Source: Favolaschia claudopus (Eukaryota > Basidiomycota > Agaricomycetes > Agaricales > Mycenaceae). From it: a stretch of 64,000 bases of DNA. The DNA lies in contig JAWWNJ010000014.1 in NCBI GenBank assembly GCA_037176885.1, forward strand, positions 1,798,001 to 1,862,000, read 5' to 3'. The notes under the pieces are model-generated. The model searched no databases, was not told where the DNA came from, and saw only the letters and a list, made by a program, of their open reading frames with translations. Position numbers and translations under genes: made by a program. Below, one piece after another: positions 1 to 9,837 of the stretch (within the stretch, counting starts at the first letter, position 1; each line of letters opens with the position of its first letter).

Positions 1-3000
1 CAGTTCATCAAATAGTCCTCTGGCAGGTCTAACTGCCAGCGACAACCTCGTTTGTTTGCTCCCGAGACAATATACAATCCAGGATACTTCTTGCGAACAT
101 GGTAAGTTGAAAGTTCAGGGTATTTTTCAACCCGTTCATTCAAATATTGATTTGCTCCGTTGCAGAGTAAATCATCGATTGGCACTTGATGAAGTGGACG
201 AGGTGACTCAGCTATTCTTTCAAGCTGATACAACCGCTCGCTGGCGTACCACGCTGCGATCTCAAATTCTTCATCAAATAATCGACCTTTCGGTACGATC
301 GTAATCTCATGAAAATATTCGTCCCAAACGGTCCATTGCAGGTCTACTACTTGATCAAGATAAAAGCGACGTTTATCCCGGCAAGGTCTGTCTATTTCAA
401 CAAGTTCATCGCCCGGATAAGGCTGTAGAAATTCGAGGACGGCACATGCGCCCTCCGCTACAAGATCACCAATGCGATCGGTTCGAAGTCGTTTATTTTC
501 CAAATTTGATGATGGAATATCCTGTAAGTCTAGGACCTCGCAGATGAGATTCAGACGGTCATCCAGCGTTTCTCCGGGATTCCCTGAAAGTCTCAATGCT
601 GAGTTAAACTCAGGTTCGTCTTCATCATAAAAATCATCAAACTCATCAATTTCAGAGTCGGAGTCGCTTACTGACATTAACTCTGGCATATCAGAGTAGT
701 CAGACGTCGTTGGAATGTGATCTTCTTGACCAGGTAAGTCTTCAACTTCTTCTGGTTCAATTTCTCCTTCAGATCCATTGCAAAATCCGGGAATTCTGAA
801 GCAACGAGGGAGATCAAAGTCCCCATCATCCGAGTCCGAGTCCGACTCGTACTCTGAATCACTCGTCTCGAATAATTCAGGCAGGTCAGCGAACTCGTCT
901 TCTGATTCACTGGGTTCATATCCAGACGAACTAGATGTTTCTGAGTCCGAATAGGAAGGTAATTCCGCAAATTTCTCAATATACCAGGCCGAGAGATCAA
1001 AGTCTCGGTTTTGCAGGAATTCTTTGGGAAGAATTTGCGGTTCGATGTTTCGGAATAGACTGGTGACAAGGTAAGAGTCCTCGTCGAAAGATTCGACTCG
1101 AATTTTATTATCCTTGATCACAGGAGTGTCAATTTCTTGATCTACGTCCTGCAAGATAAATGTTGCCATTGTTGCGAACATGTCGTCGGTTTCCGCAGTG
1201 TAGCGGTCTTCCCATTCAACATCATCAGGATCAAGTCCGATGGCGATCTGGCGCTCGATAGCATACCAGAGACCTATCTTGAAGTCTTTGTCAAACAAGA
1301 ATTCCATCGGTAAGATCACATCCTCCATGGTTGCATTGTCGATAACAACATATTCAGTTTCCGAAGTTTCGTATACTTGGAATCGAGATTCTTCTTGAAC
1401 CTCTTCATCTCCAGGGTAAGGTTGAGCTTCCTGCAGTACAATTCGAACGAATCGAGCCACTAAATCGCCGATAGGTCGCAGTTTTTCCGGGTGAGAGTTG
1501 ACAGTTTCCAAAATATTTAAATCCTGGTTCCCGCCCTCCTCAGCTTCCATACGAAAAATCGCAGACCCGACAGGCAAGGTTTCCAACACTTCAGTCGTTG
1601 CTGAAAGTGCTGATTCGTTTGCAGTACGCATTCGCGCTGCATGTGCGCCGAAACCTGGAGGTTTACCCTTCTGGTTGGAATTCATGGTCGTCAACTTGGG
1701 GCAGTTGCGAGCCATATGGCCTGCTTCTTCGCAATTCAAGCAAAGCCCAGCAGCCATTAATTCGTTTCGACGTTTGGTCGACAATTTCCGGTCAGGGTAA
1801 GTTCGTTTTCCCTTGAACTGGTTGTTATTAGAAGGCTTTGCCTTCTCGTTGTGCGGTTTAGGTGAGTTTAACTTCACAGATGAAGTCTGGATCACCGGTT
1901 TCTTATAGAAACGACCACCACGTCCACGAGTGGGGGTTTTCACCGAGGAAGTAGAAGGTTTGCTTGCGCTTCCCTTCGGCTTATCATCCTCGGGTCTACC
2001 GAGTAATTTTTCAGCTTGTTCAGCTTCAACCACGACATCGTCCCACGACGATACTTCTGGATCAAGCTTTTGGCGAGACATCTCTCTTTTGATGTCTTTG
2101 CGCAAGCTCAACCAGAGACGGGTAACCTTCTCCTGGTCATCCGGCAATCCAATCATGGTATGTAATTGCTCGTACTCGGCAATATGTTCAGTTACTGATT
2201 TTGAACCTTGGTAGAGTCCGTTCAGTTTGATACGTTGTTTCAACCTGAAGTCCTTAGGGAAACAATAATTCAGAAGTTCGGTGAAGAACTTCGGTAAGGT
2301 CCACTGTTTTTCATATTTTACAACCTTCCGTTCGTAAAATTCGCCAGCTGATCCCGTCATGAAATAGCTGATAATAAAAATCTGGTCCTCTTTTGGGACT
2401 TTACCCATGGTAACATAGTTCGTACTTTCGCGAACGAAGCGGAAATAGGCATACGAATTAACTGATCCGTCATATTTAGTAGGTGGGACCGGTTTCAAGG
2501 TCATCTTGGTAGTCCGACGAGATTTTGATCTCGACCGGCGGTAGCCTTTCGCTCTTCGCGATTTGCTAGCTTTCCGCGAGTTGCGGGAATGGCTATGTTT
2601 ATTTTTATGTTTGCGGGTATGCGACTTACGACGCCGTTTCGCAGACTTTCCAGAATCGGAATCACTCCCTTCAGAGCTTGAGGAACTCCCAGAGGTGCTG
2701 GACTCGTCGCCCGAATCAGACGAATCATCATCGGAGGAATCCGAGCTTGAACTCGATGAGCTGCTAGAACTCGAGGAACTCGAACTCGACGAAGGTGGAA
2801 AAGTATTACGAGCGGCAGCCTCGCGGATAACATTGTCGATAAATGTGCCGCCCACAAGGGGTCTAGCAGGAGGGGAATCAGAGCGCTTCTTATCCTGTTT
2901 ACCAGGATTCTTGGTGCGCATTTCCTTCCTAATGCTTGATTCAACCGCTTCCTTAGAGCGGTTTCTAACCTTTTTAGCTTGTTTCTTTCGAAGCAACTTA

Positions 3001-3284
3001 GCGGTATGTTTATCTTCCGCTATTTTGGCGTCCTTCTGACGCTTCTCCTCAAGCTTGATTTCTTTCAGACGTTTCTGAAGGTTCAATCTTTCATCTGATA
3101 ATGAAATAGATGTCTGGCCAGACACGGAGTGAGGGGGAGGAGAATTATATTCAGGTTTGTCTATTACAACAGTAGAGGATAAACTATCCGGTGGAGTGCA
3201 AACTGCTCCTGCACATCGGACAATTCTTCCGCTTCTGAAGGTGCGTTCGGATGCATCGGTAGCAAAAGGTGTGTGCGTGTCCAT
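1..3284 (-). CDS. Ty3/Gypsy retrotransposon Gag-Pol polyprotein, 5' part (continues past left edge)
   Basis: One frame stays open on the minus strand from an ATG at 3284-3282 to base 1, about 1,094 codons with no stop. From the start it has a short leader, a lysine/glutamate-rich helix, a long serine tract (about residues 160-210), a basic RS/KH-rich stretch, and a capsid-like Gag domain (about 265-430; PTKYDGSVNSYAYF, then an LxxLYQGSKSVTEHIAEYEQL-like core). A CCHC zinc knuckle follows (CLNCEEAGHMARNC, bases 1701-1745). After it come about 560 very acidic residues typical of the spacer between Gag and protease in mushroom Ty3 elements. Protease, RT and integrase would lie beyond the left edge. 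Gag packages element RNA in cytoplasmic particles. No LTR was identified to the right. The frame is undamaged here, unlike most of the window, so this may be a young copy. Family confident; completeness unknown. Confidence 0.85.
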   Translation of the reverse strand, partial: MDTHTPFATDASERTFRSGRIVRCAGAVCTPPDSLSSTVVIDKPEYNSPPPHSVSGQTSISLSDERLNLQKRLKEIKLEEKRQKDAKIAEDKHTAKLLRKKQAKKVRNRSKEAVESSIRKEMRTKNPGKQDKKRSDSPPARPLVGGTFIDNVIREAAARNTFPPSSSSSSSSSSSSSSSSSDSSDDDSSDSGDESSTSGSSSSSEGSDSDSGKSAKRRRKSHTRKHKNKHSHSRNSRKASKSRRAKGYRRSRSKSRRTTKMTLKPVPPTKYDGSVNSYAYFRFVRESTNYVTMGKVPKEDQIFIISYFMTGSAGEFYERKVVKYEKQWTLPKFFTELLNYCFPKDFRLKQRIKLNGLYQGSKSVTEHIAEYEQLHTMIGLPDDQEKVTRLWLSLRKDIKREMSRQKLDPEVSSWDDVVVEAEQAEKLLGRPEDDKPKGSASKPSTSSVKTPTRGRGGRFYKKPVIQTSSVKLNSPKPHNEKAKPSNNNQFKGKRTYPDRKLSTKRRNELMAAGLCLNCEEAGHMARNCPKLTTMNSNQKGKPPGFGAHAARMRTANESALSATTEVLETLPVGSAIFRMEAEEGGNQDLNILETVNSHPEKLRPIGDLVARFVRIVLQEAQPYPGDEEVQEESRFQVYETSETEYVVIDNATMEDVILPMEFLFDKDFKIGLWYAIERQIAIGLDPDDVEWEDRYTAETDDMFATMATFILQDVDQEIDTPVIKDNKIRVESFDEDSYLVTSLFRNIEPQILPKEFLQNRDFDLSAWYIEKFAELPSYSDSETSSSSGYEPSESEDEFADLPELFETSDSEYESDSDSDDGDFDLPRCFRIPGFCNGSEGEIEPEEVEDLPGQEDHIPTTSDYSDMPELMSVSDSDSEIDEFDDFYDEDEPEFNSALRLSGNPGETLDDRLNLICEVLDLQDIPSSNLENKRLRTDRIGDLVAEGACAVLEFLQPYPGDELVEIDRPCRDKRRFYLDQVVDLQWTVWDEYFHEITIVPKGRLFDEEFEIAAWYASERLYQLERIAESPRPLHQVPIDDLLCNGANQYLNERVEKYPELSTYHVRKKYPGLYIVSGANKRGCRWQLDLPEDYLMN

Positions 3285-3660
3285 AGCAGGATAGTCTGAG
3301 CATTGAAATTAGAATAAGGAGCAGGGAATGAATGAAGGTAAGAAGCGTACACAACAGGGTTGCCGAAGAGTTCCGCGCAAATGGAACAGATATGATCGGT
3401 GTCAACTTCAACGGAGTCGGGTTAGAATATTGAGTACTGTAGACTGGCATACAAGAATCCTCTTCTTCGTCGTCACTCTCATCCAGACAGAGAGGGTCCG
3501 ATGCCTTGCTTCCGGGACCAATCCTAACAACATATGGATTCCCGTATTCGTCGACTGGAGATTTGAATCCATCAGGGGGTTCTATGTACCGGATTGGTGG
3601 AAACCCGTAGACAGAGAGAGGAAGAGGGACTGGAGGAGCGTCGGGGTCGAAGACAGTCAT
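3184..3660 (-). CDS. Small RING-finger protein, three exons, overlapping Gag start
   Basis: Exons 3660-3453, 3405-3351 and 3295-3184 with introns of 47 and 55 nt (GT..AG, CTAAC and CTAAT branch-like sites) join into an exact 124-codon frame plus stop. The N-terminal half is proline-rich, then acidic (DESDDEEEDS). The C-terminal half is a RING-type zinc finger: CSIC, then CYGHAHTFCYRC, then CPMC. RING domains usually act as E3 ubiquitin ligases. Exon 3 lies over the first ~100 nt of the Gag frame in another frame. Shifting frame once near 3190 would join RING directly to Gag, so this may be the broken N-terminus of a RING-Gag fusion or a separate spliced product. The start at 3660 is the first ATG after in-frame stops. 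The splice model is inferred from motif and frame. Confidence 0.6.
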   Translation of the reverse strand: MTVFDPDAPPVPLPLSVYGFPPIRYIEPPDGFKSPVDEYGNPYVVRIGPGSKASDPLCLDESDDEEEDSCMPVYSTQYSNPTPLKLTPIISVPFARNSSATLLCTLLTFIHSLLLILISMLRLSCYGHAHTFCYRCIRTHLQKRKNCPMCRSSLHSTG

Positions 3661-3717
3661 GGCGATGTCACAGTTGTGACACTAATTACTTGCTCATATC
3701 GGCATCCATCTATCGCC

Positions 3718-5790
3718 ATGCCTGAGATGCCAGAGCTGAGCGCTGAATACGTTCAGGCGGTGGCTTGCAAGGGCCATCAAGCTTATCCCTGAGTTCTTTG
3801 GCCCCAAGGCTCTCCAGTTAACAGGAATTTGGGCCGATGTGAAGGACAGTGAAGTGGAGGACATGAAATTGCGTGAAGAACGTCTTCTTAATTATGCCGG
3901 CACTCTCAGTATGGCGATCGTGAAGGAAAACTGCCATAGGCACTAGGCTCTCCGACTATCAAGACTTGCTGAGGCGGTTCCTGACACTCACGGCTTTATG
4001 ATTGAACGGGTAATTCACAATCACAGTGGTGTGCTTATTGGCTAACTCAGGATGTTATAATAGGTTTGGGATCGGTTCCCTGAGGCAATAAAAAATCAGA
4101 TCTCTTCGCAGTACATGACATGGAAGGATTTCACGAAAGCCATTACCGATCTCCGATTCGGTTTAATCAGGACTCCGGTCAAGTGTGAGTGAACAATCTT
4201 GTTTCTTGGAGACGCTATTCACCTACATTGTTCTAGTGGGCCTTCCATGGTACAAACAGCCTACTGCAGGGAAGTTGGTGTACGATTCACCGTCTTCCAG
4301 CCAACTAGCAGTCAGGCTGACTCGCTACATGCCTCCCACGTGGCGAGGAATCGATCCGGATCGCAGACTAACCGCCAATATACCTCCACCCGAGGATACT
4401 GCATGGGGAGATTCTGATCTCTCTTATACAAGGTACTGTAGTGCTTCGCTCTTTAGTTTGTATGCTGAATGTAGCAGATTCAGCTCCACATATGACCAAG
4501 CACATGGCGATGTACTGAGTCCAGTTGCGCCGGAATCTTTGGCACGTCCAGGTACTACCTGTAACAAGAAGAGTCGCAGTAAAAAGAAGGTAGAAGTCAA
4601 GCCCAATGCGACGCTCACTGCTTTCGGATTTTCCAAAAGGTCCACAATTGCTCCACGACAGCGTTCAGTATCTGGCGTGTCTTCTCACCTCGCATCTCTC
4701 GGTGGTAAGAAGGTGAAGAAGCAAAGGCGGAACTGTGCACAGCAGCTGATGTCGACCACTCCCTTTACCTCTGGCCGCGAAGGCTGTTTCCCGAACTCGA
4801 TGAGATGGAGGAGCTGAAATCGTTTGAAGAGTGCGGGATAGAACTAACAGGGACTGTGTATGACCCTCGTTCCATCATTCTCGATCTCAAGGAATGTTTC
4901 TTGGAGGTGAGCTCCTGGCAGGTTTATCGTGGTGTTAGCTTTCTGACTTACGATATTTTTACTCAGATTGAGCCCCTCTTGCACACATCGCCTCAAATTT
5001 TCAGGAATTGCGATTTTGAGCAGATTGCACGAGTACCAGCCAAGGATACATAGAGGCTATAAAGTTGTAATGGCGCTGCAGTTTTGCACTCATACATTGG
5101 CATGGTTGTCGATGGACAACTTGTGCTATGTATACTGGTTTTCGAGAGGAGACATGGAGCTCTCGATGCAGTACCGAGTTCCCGGTGAGCATGGCTTGTT
5201 TCATGTCAATCAATTCGGAGACTAACCTGAGTGCAGATGTTTTGCTAGAGTACATAAAGTGGTGTCATTATATCGTCGAGTGGCTGAAGGCCCAGGACGA
5301 CAATCCCCGGTGGGATTCACGATCTTTTGGTGAGGTGTTGTCCATGCCCGGACACCATCCAACAAGAGCAGTTGGTCGGTATTCTTTAGATGAAATTGCA
5401 TGGCGCACAGGTAAGTAGCTGAGTTATCTGCTTGAATCTTCACCTAATAATCATCGAAGGTATACCACTTTGGATGTGGTGGGGTTTCATCAGGAAAAAC
5501 CCAAAGCTACTGTGCGCCGTGCTGGAGACGTTCTTTTTATTCGAGTTTGAAAGGTACTGTGCCATTGAGTGAGTGTAAGCTTGACAGCTAAATCAAGTCG
5601 TTAACCTGTTGTCTAGCGAGTTCCTCGGGCCAAGCTTGACCCTCAACAAGAAATGCGGAGACAACACAGAGGACGTCAAGTCCTCTTATCTTCTGATAAC
5701 CAAGAAAGAAATAGTCATGCGGTGAGACATCTCATCCGTCATCCACAACTCATTCTCTGATCTTTGATACAGATACCAACGTTGTTGAGA
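3718..5790 (+). CDS. Multi-exon hypothetical gene, function unknown
   Basis: Several stretches read as real protein and are linked by likely small introns. Segments: 3775-3953 (contains PEFFGPKALQLTGIWADVKD); 3947-4008 spliced to 4065-4186 (contains HGFMIERVWDRFPEAIKNQI); 4230-4431 (VGLPWYKQPTAGKLVYDS, then MPPTWRGIDPDRRL); 4475-4750 (basic); 4760-4909 (LYLWPRRLFPELDEMEEL); 5008-5186 (VVMALQFCTHTLAWLSMDNL); 5239-5410 (LLEYIKWCHYIVEWLKAQDD); 5460-5561 and 5620-5720. Clear introns include 5187-5238 and 5411-5459. I do not recognise the family; no catalytic motif stands out. It could be two neighbouring genes (split near 4750) or one gene. A stop at 3951-3953 and unclear joins near 3950, 4750 and 5000 leave open that it is decayed. 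Confidence 0.45.
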
Positions 5791-5891
5791 TAGACGACAT
5801 GGACGCGTCGAGAGAAATAGAGTACCGGATCAATTCCGCGCCGTATATAGTAACTGCGGCGTCGCGGTCAGGCTCTTTGGCACTGAATGCT
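5770..5891 (+). other. Possible further exon with a partly duplicated intron-end motif
   Basis: Bases 5770-5891 read TNVVEIDDMDASREIEY and onward without a stop up to a GTATGT donor. The last bases of this stretch (ggcact..gctacgacgcag) recur almost exactly at 5931-5952, just before a second AG. This leaves two near-identical exon or acceptor ends 51 bp apart. It may be a small local duplication or a tandem splice site of the upstream gene. Confidence 0.3.
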
Positions 5892-6072
5892 ACGACGCAG
5901 GTATGTATTCACTAGCTACATTAATACATTGGCACTGACTGCTACGACGCAGTCTGTTCTCAGCTCCTTCCACTCTCTACAGGTTATGGCCCTCGTGCTC
6001 TGAGCTTTGCAGCCGCCCGTTTTTTTTTTCCGAAGTTTACCGGAACCTCCAAAATTTTATTCTTCACTCATC

Positions 6073-7107
6073 ATGGTCTTCGACCCAGCCAAAAAGAACT
6101 TCGACAATCTACACAGTTCTCCCAGTAACTACACCACATGGAGTCAAAACATAGAAGCTCTCGCAAAGAGCCACCGGCTTTGGCGCCCTATGCAGGGCCG
6201 CCTCGAGGAGCCGGAGTACGCTGACCCCAACAACCCTACAAAAGCTGAAATCAAGGAGCATGACGAATGGGAGGACGACGTTGGCCAAGCTGCTGGAATG
6301 CTCCGGCTCTGCATCGACAGCGACCAGCAGGAGCTTGTGAAAATGCACCGCAACAACCCCGAGGCAATGGGGGACGCCCTCGAAGACCTTCACAGGGCGA
6401 AAACCGCTGCACCGCGCTTCGCCGCCCTCATTGGTCTCCTCAACATCGAACGCAACGAAGACGAGATGCTCATGGCGTTCCTGGCCCGCGTCACGAAGCT
6501 TGGCGGCGAGTGGCGTGACTTACTTCCGCACACCCTCTCGATCAGCCAACTCGCGGAAGAGCTCCAGTGCATTGCAGCAATTCGCGCTATATCCCAGTCG
6601 CACGAAACCATCGCCACCAACCTTTTGCAAAACAACGCGGACAAGCTCTCGCTCGACGTCATCCGCGCGGCCTTCTACACGGAAGATAACCGCCCCACTA
6701 TCACAAGTACGGCTTCCTCTTCAGCATCCGCTATGCGCGCGTCGTCGTCTACCCCTTCCCTTGCGCCCCCAAACCCCTCGCTGCACTCGTCCGGGTCTGC
6801 GGATGAGCATTGTGCCTTCTGCGAACGCAACGGTCACACCGAGGACACATGCTTCTCGAAGCAGAATGCGTCCAAGAAAGCGAAGGAGAAGACAGCCAAG
6901 CGCAGCAAACCCAAGGAGGCTGAGGTCGCGAAAGTTGCAAGTAGACCTGCTCTATCTCCCCGAGCAACACTTGACTGGATCGTTGACACAGGCGCGAGTC
7001 GTCATATGACACCTCGTCAACAATTCTTCACAACGTACAAGCCCTGCACGGTCCCAGTGCAGCTTGCAGACGATTCAGTTGTATACGCGCAAGGAGTGTC
7101 AAGCTGA
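6073..7107 (+). CDS. Ty1/Copia Gag with start of protease
   Basis: The frame opens at ATG 6073 (MVFDPAKKNFDNLHS); the upstream in-frame segment from 6007 lacks protein character. The N-terminal ~220 residues form a Copia-type Gag (NYTTWSQNIEAL, later FLARVTKLGGEWRDLL). A CCHC knuckle follows (CAFCERNGHTEDTC, near 6811-6852), then a lysine-rich linker and the aspartic protease active-site segment WIVDTGASRHM (near 6976-7008). The frame ends at 7107, where protease runs into reverse-transcriptase sequence in another frame, so the protease is cut short and integrase is absent. Gag would form particles and protease would process the polyprotein. As it stands the element cannot be autonomous. Confidence 0.8.
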   Translation: MVFDPAKKNFDNLHSSPSNYTTWSQNIEALAKSHRLWRPMQGRLEEPEYADPNNPTKAEIKEHDEWEDDVGQAAGMLRLCIDSDQQELVKMHRNNPEAMGDALEDLHRAKTAAPRFAALIGLLNIERNEDEMLMAFLARVTKLGGEWRDLLPHTLSISQLAEELQCIAAIRAISQSHETIATNLLQNNADKLSLDVIRAAFYTEDNRPTITSTASSSASAMRASSSTPSLAPPNPSLHSSGSADEHCAFCERNGHTEDTCFSKQNASKKAKEKTAKRSKPKEAEVAKVASRPALSPRATLDWIVDTGASRHMTPRQQFFTTYKPCTVPVQLADDSVVYAQGVSS

Positions 7108-7790
7108 ACGGAGACGGGACCGTGGAGCGATACAAAGCCCGCCTTGTCGCCAAAGGCTATGCCCAACGTCCCGGTTTTGATTTCACAGAGACCTTCGCGC
7201 CAACACCGAAGTGGGCGACACTCCGACTCATTCTTGCGCTGGCCGCTCTCGATGACCTAGAGCTTTGGAGTGTTGACATCTCATCAGCTTACTTGTACGG
7301 CATCGACGAAGACGTGTACATGGATTTCCCGGAGGGCTCGATACGTATCCCAACTGGCCATGCACTAAAACTCCTTAAAGCCCTCTACGGTCTCAAGCAG
7401 GCAGGCCACCAATGGCACCTGAAACTCCACGACGTGCTAGTAAAATCCATGGGCTATAAACGCGTCCGCTGCGAGCACAGCGTCTGGGTATATCAGACCG
7501 AGAAAACCGGTACCCGAGTCATCGTCCCTGTCTTCATCGATGATATGACCATCGCAGCCAAATCCCCCGCAGAAGCACGAGCGTTCGTTGACGAGCTAAG
7601 CAAGCACTTCAAATTGCGAGACCTCGGCCCCACCAAATGACTGCTCGGTGTCTCAATCGAGCGCGACCGGGATTTACGCACGCTCACGATGTCGCAAAAA
7701 CAATATATTAACGACGTACTGGAGCGCGCCGGCATGGCAGACTGCAACCCCATCTCCACGCCTATGGATCCCAAAACCCGAACGTATGCT
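7090..7790 (+). pseudogene. Copia reverse transcriptase fragment, internal deletion and one TGA
   Basis: From about 7090 the frame reads SVKLNGDGTVERYKARL, then VAKGYAQRPGFDFTETFAPT and KALYGLKQAGHQWHLKL, which are hallmarks of Copia RT (RVT_2). The polymerase box appears as VFIDDM (usual YVDD) near 7531-7548. The frame stops at TGA 7638-7640 within KxLLGVSIERD, where Trp (TGG) would fit, then continues in the same frame to DCNPISTPMDPKTR near 7784. The element therefore lacks integrase and the N-terminal RT (deleted at the junction with protease near 7095), has one nonsense codon and no RNase H. No LTRs were found at either side. Confidence 0.8.
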
Positions 7791-7907
7791 TGCGGTTCAT
7801 AAACAGGACTGGTGTACGATGAGCGCACGGAAGTACAAACTTGTAGCAAGGTACAATGTAGGACAATTTCAGGTTTCTCAATTCCTTGATTCTGATTCTT
7901 TTCTCAG

Positions 7908-8603
7908 TACTTGTGTGTCTTGTCGCATAAACAAGAGTACCCAGACCTTCTGAACAACGCTCCGTGGCCGTTCGACCTCGCCGATCTGGCTCCAGCGCTG
8001 TTGATGTTTTGTCATATGGGGCCGGCTATCGTCGACAACTGGGCGGAACTTTATTCTACAGAAGGGGAAAACACTACAACTGAGGCGATGCGAACGGGAG
8101 CTCGACATCTCCCCCCCTTACTCACCGCGGTACAACGGCTCATGTTCAAGCCACAACCCGATATGTCTGATGAGGAGATTCAGTCTCTGAGATCCGCACT
8201 CGGGACAACAGACGCTGAACCCAATCCCATAGTACGCTATTTTGCGGAGCGGGCGGCTTATGCTAAACAATTCACTCAATCGGAGCTGGCCAAACCTTAC
8301 CCGCAACGCTTGGATCCATCCTCATCATCCCAATCTACTGTCGACCCGCCTCAATCCACTTCTGCCACTCAATTAACGAGCGATCGGGCGGAGGGGTCTG
8401 AGGAATTTGAGGAGTCAGAGAATGCTATGACCGCTGCAGCTGCAGCTCTGGAAATAGCGATGGAGTTGTTTGAGGATGTGGAGGGTATTGGAGATGGTAT
8501 GGATCTCGTGGATGATGCGATGGATGTCGATATAATGGGTGGTGACCTGCCTGTCCTAACTGACAGCAGCGAGGAGGAGGGTAGTATTATGTTCAATTTG
8601 TAA
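7908..8603 (+). CDS. Hypothetical protein C-terminal exon, function unknown
   Basis: An AG acceptor at 7906-7907 ends a plausible intron (donor GTACAA at 7851). The frame then reads YLCVLSHKQEYPDLLNNAPW for about 230 residues to a TAA. It includes ALLMFCHMGPAIVDNWAELY, a serine/threonine-rich middle and a strongly acidic C-terminus (DVEGIGDGMDLVDDAMDVD, then SSEEEG). It lies just downstream of the Copia relic on the same strand as the 3.7-5.8 kb gene, so it may be the 3' exon of that gene, split by Copia, or an unrelated gene fragment. No domain recognised. Confidence 0.4.
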   Translation, partial: YLCVLSHKQEYPDLLNNAPWPFDLADLAPALLMFCHMGPAIVDNWAELYSTEGENTTTEAMRTGARHLPPLLTAVQRLMFKPQPDMSDEEIQSLRSALGTTDAEPNPIVRYFAERAAYAKQFTQSELAKPYPQRLDPSSSSQSTVDPPQSTSATQLTSDRAEGSEEFEESENAMTAAAAALEIAMELFEDVEGIGDGMDLVDDAMDVDIMGGDLPVLTDSSEEEGSIMFNL

Positions 8604-9221
8604 GGCCAAAACCGGTGTGACACCTCTTACGAATTGTAAGAGGCCTTTGGGACAGCGTGACTTACGAAAATTTTTTGTATTTTACCCCTATTTTGGCGCA
8701 GAAAACGGCCAAAAATGGGGTCACAGGCGGGAACCTTTCGTAGGACCCCTCTGTGACGCTGTGACTTACGAAAATTTTCGTAGGATTTCGGGTCTGTGAC
8801 CTGTGACCCTACGAATTGAACGTAATACTACCCGTAGTATTACGGTTGCCATCAAGTCCACGCTTTGAATTTCGGCCGAAGGATTTTCAGCGCGACTTTT
8901 CAACGCGCGTCCTCTGCTTTATACCTCTAACACGCACCCTCTGGACCATATTCGTGATGCCCAACATGCCCAGGAGATGTGCTAGATACTCCCATCAGCG
9001 CAAAAATGGCAAGGGGGCCCGATAATCGATTTGCAAATGAAAAATCGGTTTCAAGCTGTTTTTGCAAGATACTTACTCAGGGATTCTATCGTACTGGGTG
9101 GGGCGGGGCGGGAGCGGTTTGGGACGTGCTGGATGCTTGTCCGGCGCCGTGGGTCGGATTCTGGCAAACGACCCGGTGGAACATGCAGTACGTGCGTAAT
9201 CCACTCACTAAAACCACAGTC
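8604..9221 (+). repeat. Non-coding stretch with repeated GTGAC / CTTACGAAAATTTT motifs
   Basis: No convincing gene. Between 8630 and 8830 the motif CTTACGAAAATTTT occurs twice, interleaved with several gtgac/gacctgtgac words and ending in cctacgaattgaacgtaata. The same vocabulary (cctgtgac, tacgaattgaa) recurs near 18225-18300 inside a MITE, so this is probably a fragment of that or a related element. From 8900 to 9221 I see nothing specific. Confidence 0.35.
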
Positions 9222-9389
9222 TCATGTACCCCCTCTATTGTTCACAGAATCCCCAAACTCAAGTTCCCCTTCGTTGGCGTCATAGTGCACCACGCCGCAT
9301 TGACAAAGTTCATCCCAGGCACCCCAGTTGTCGTCTTTGAGATGCTTCTCGGGCGGCATGACAGGGACATTGGGTAGGGAAGTCGACAT
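9222..9389 (-). pseudogene. Copia-like Gag N-terminus fragment
   Basis: From ATG 9389 the minus strand reads MSTSLPNVPVMPPEKHLKDD and NWGAWDELCQ, which resembles the opening of mushroom Copia Gag proteins (a short leader, then a W-containing block). It loses Gag character within about 55 residues. Upstream on the minus strand, 9390-9620 contains a TATATAATATTT box and reads like LTR or leader sequence. This is likely the 5' end of a truncated Copia copy. Moderate confidence from a short match. Confidence 0.35.
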
Positions 9390-9737
9390 GACAATGAACA
9401 GTGAGTCTTCAGATCTGGGTCTTGAGTATGCGACTAATACTCTCCGGGCAGTATATACCAGATGCAGTCTGACTGCGAATCTATTGAGAATATACAAAGT
9501 AAGCCTCAGTCGCACCCAGAGACGAGGGGCAAGACTGAGGGTCGTTGCTACGGCCCTAAATATTATATATCTGCACCAGCCGGCCCGGCGCTGCTCCGCC
9601 ATAGAATGACCATCCTTAACATTCACCGACAGTTTTCATGCGGCCCGGAGACCACTCCTGGCCCTGTTGAGGGTCAACCAAACTACTTCGATTTTGTTTT
9701 GGGATCCCTCGATACAGGTTGTGTCCCATAACCTTCA

Positions 9738-9837
9738 AAAGATTCGATTGAGGATCCTCTGATAGGATACCATAGCACAACACATTCACCTGTGCGGACC
9801 AAGTCATCACGGATGTAGTGATTATAAAAGCTTTTTT
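9738..9837 (-). pseudogene. Copia RNase H fragment (downstream half)
   Basis: The minus strand reads YNHYIRDDLVRTGEC then VVLWYP, matching the end of Copia RNase H (usual K-Y-H-F-I-R-D). It abuts the right-hand repeat element starting at 9838. A 22-nt block containing ggatcctctgatagg at 9748-9770 also occurs at 14570-14592 in the upstream-half fragment, so the two scraps come from related Copia copies with some rearrangement. Confidence 0.5.

Noticed and set aside
2563..3039. 158-aa plus-strand frame rich in E/L/S opposite Gag
   Set aside because: It mirrors the serine and charged tracts of the minus-strand Gag; a shadow of low-complexity coding.
6431..7009. 192-aa frame rich in R/S/P over Copia Gag
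   Set aside because: Shadow frame; Gag, knuckle and protease motifs are in the other frame.
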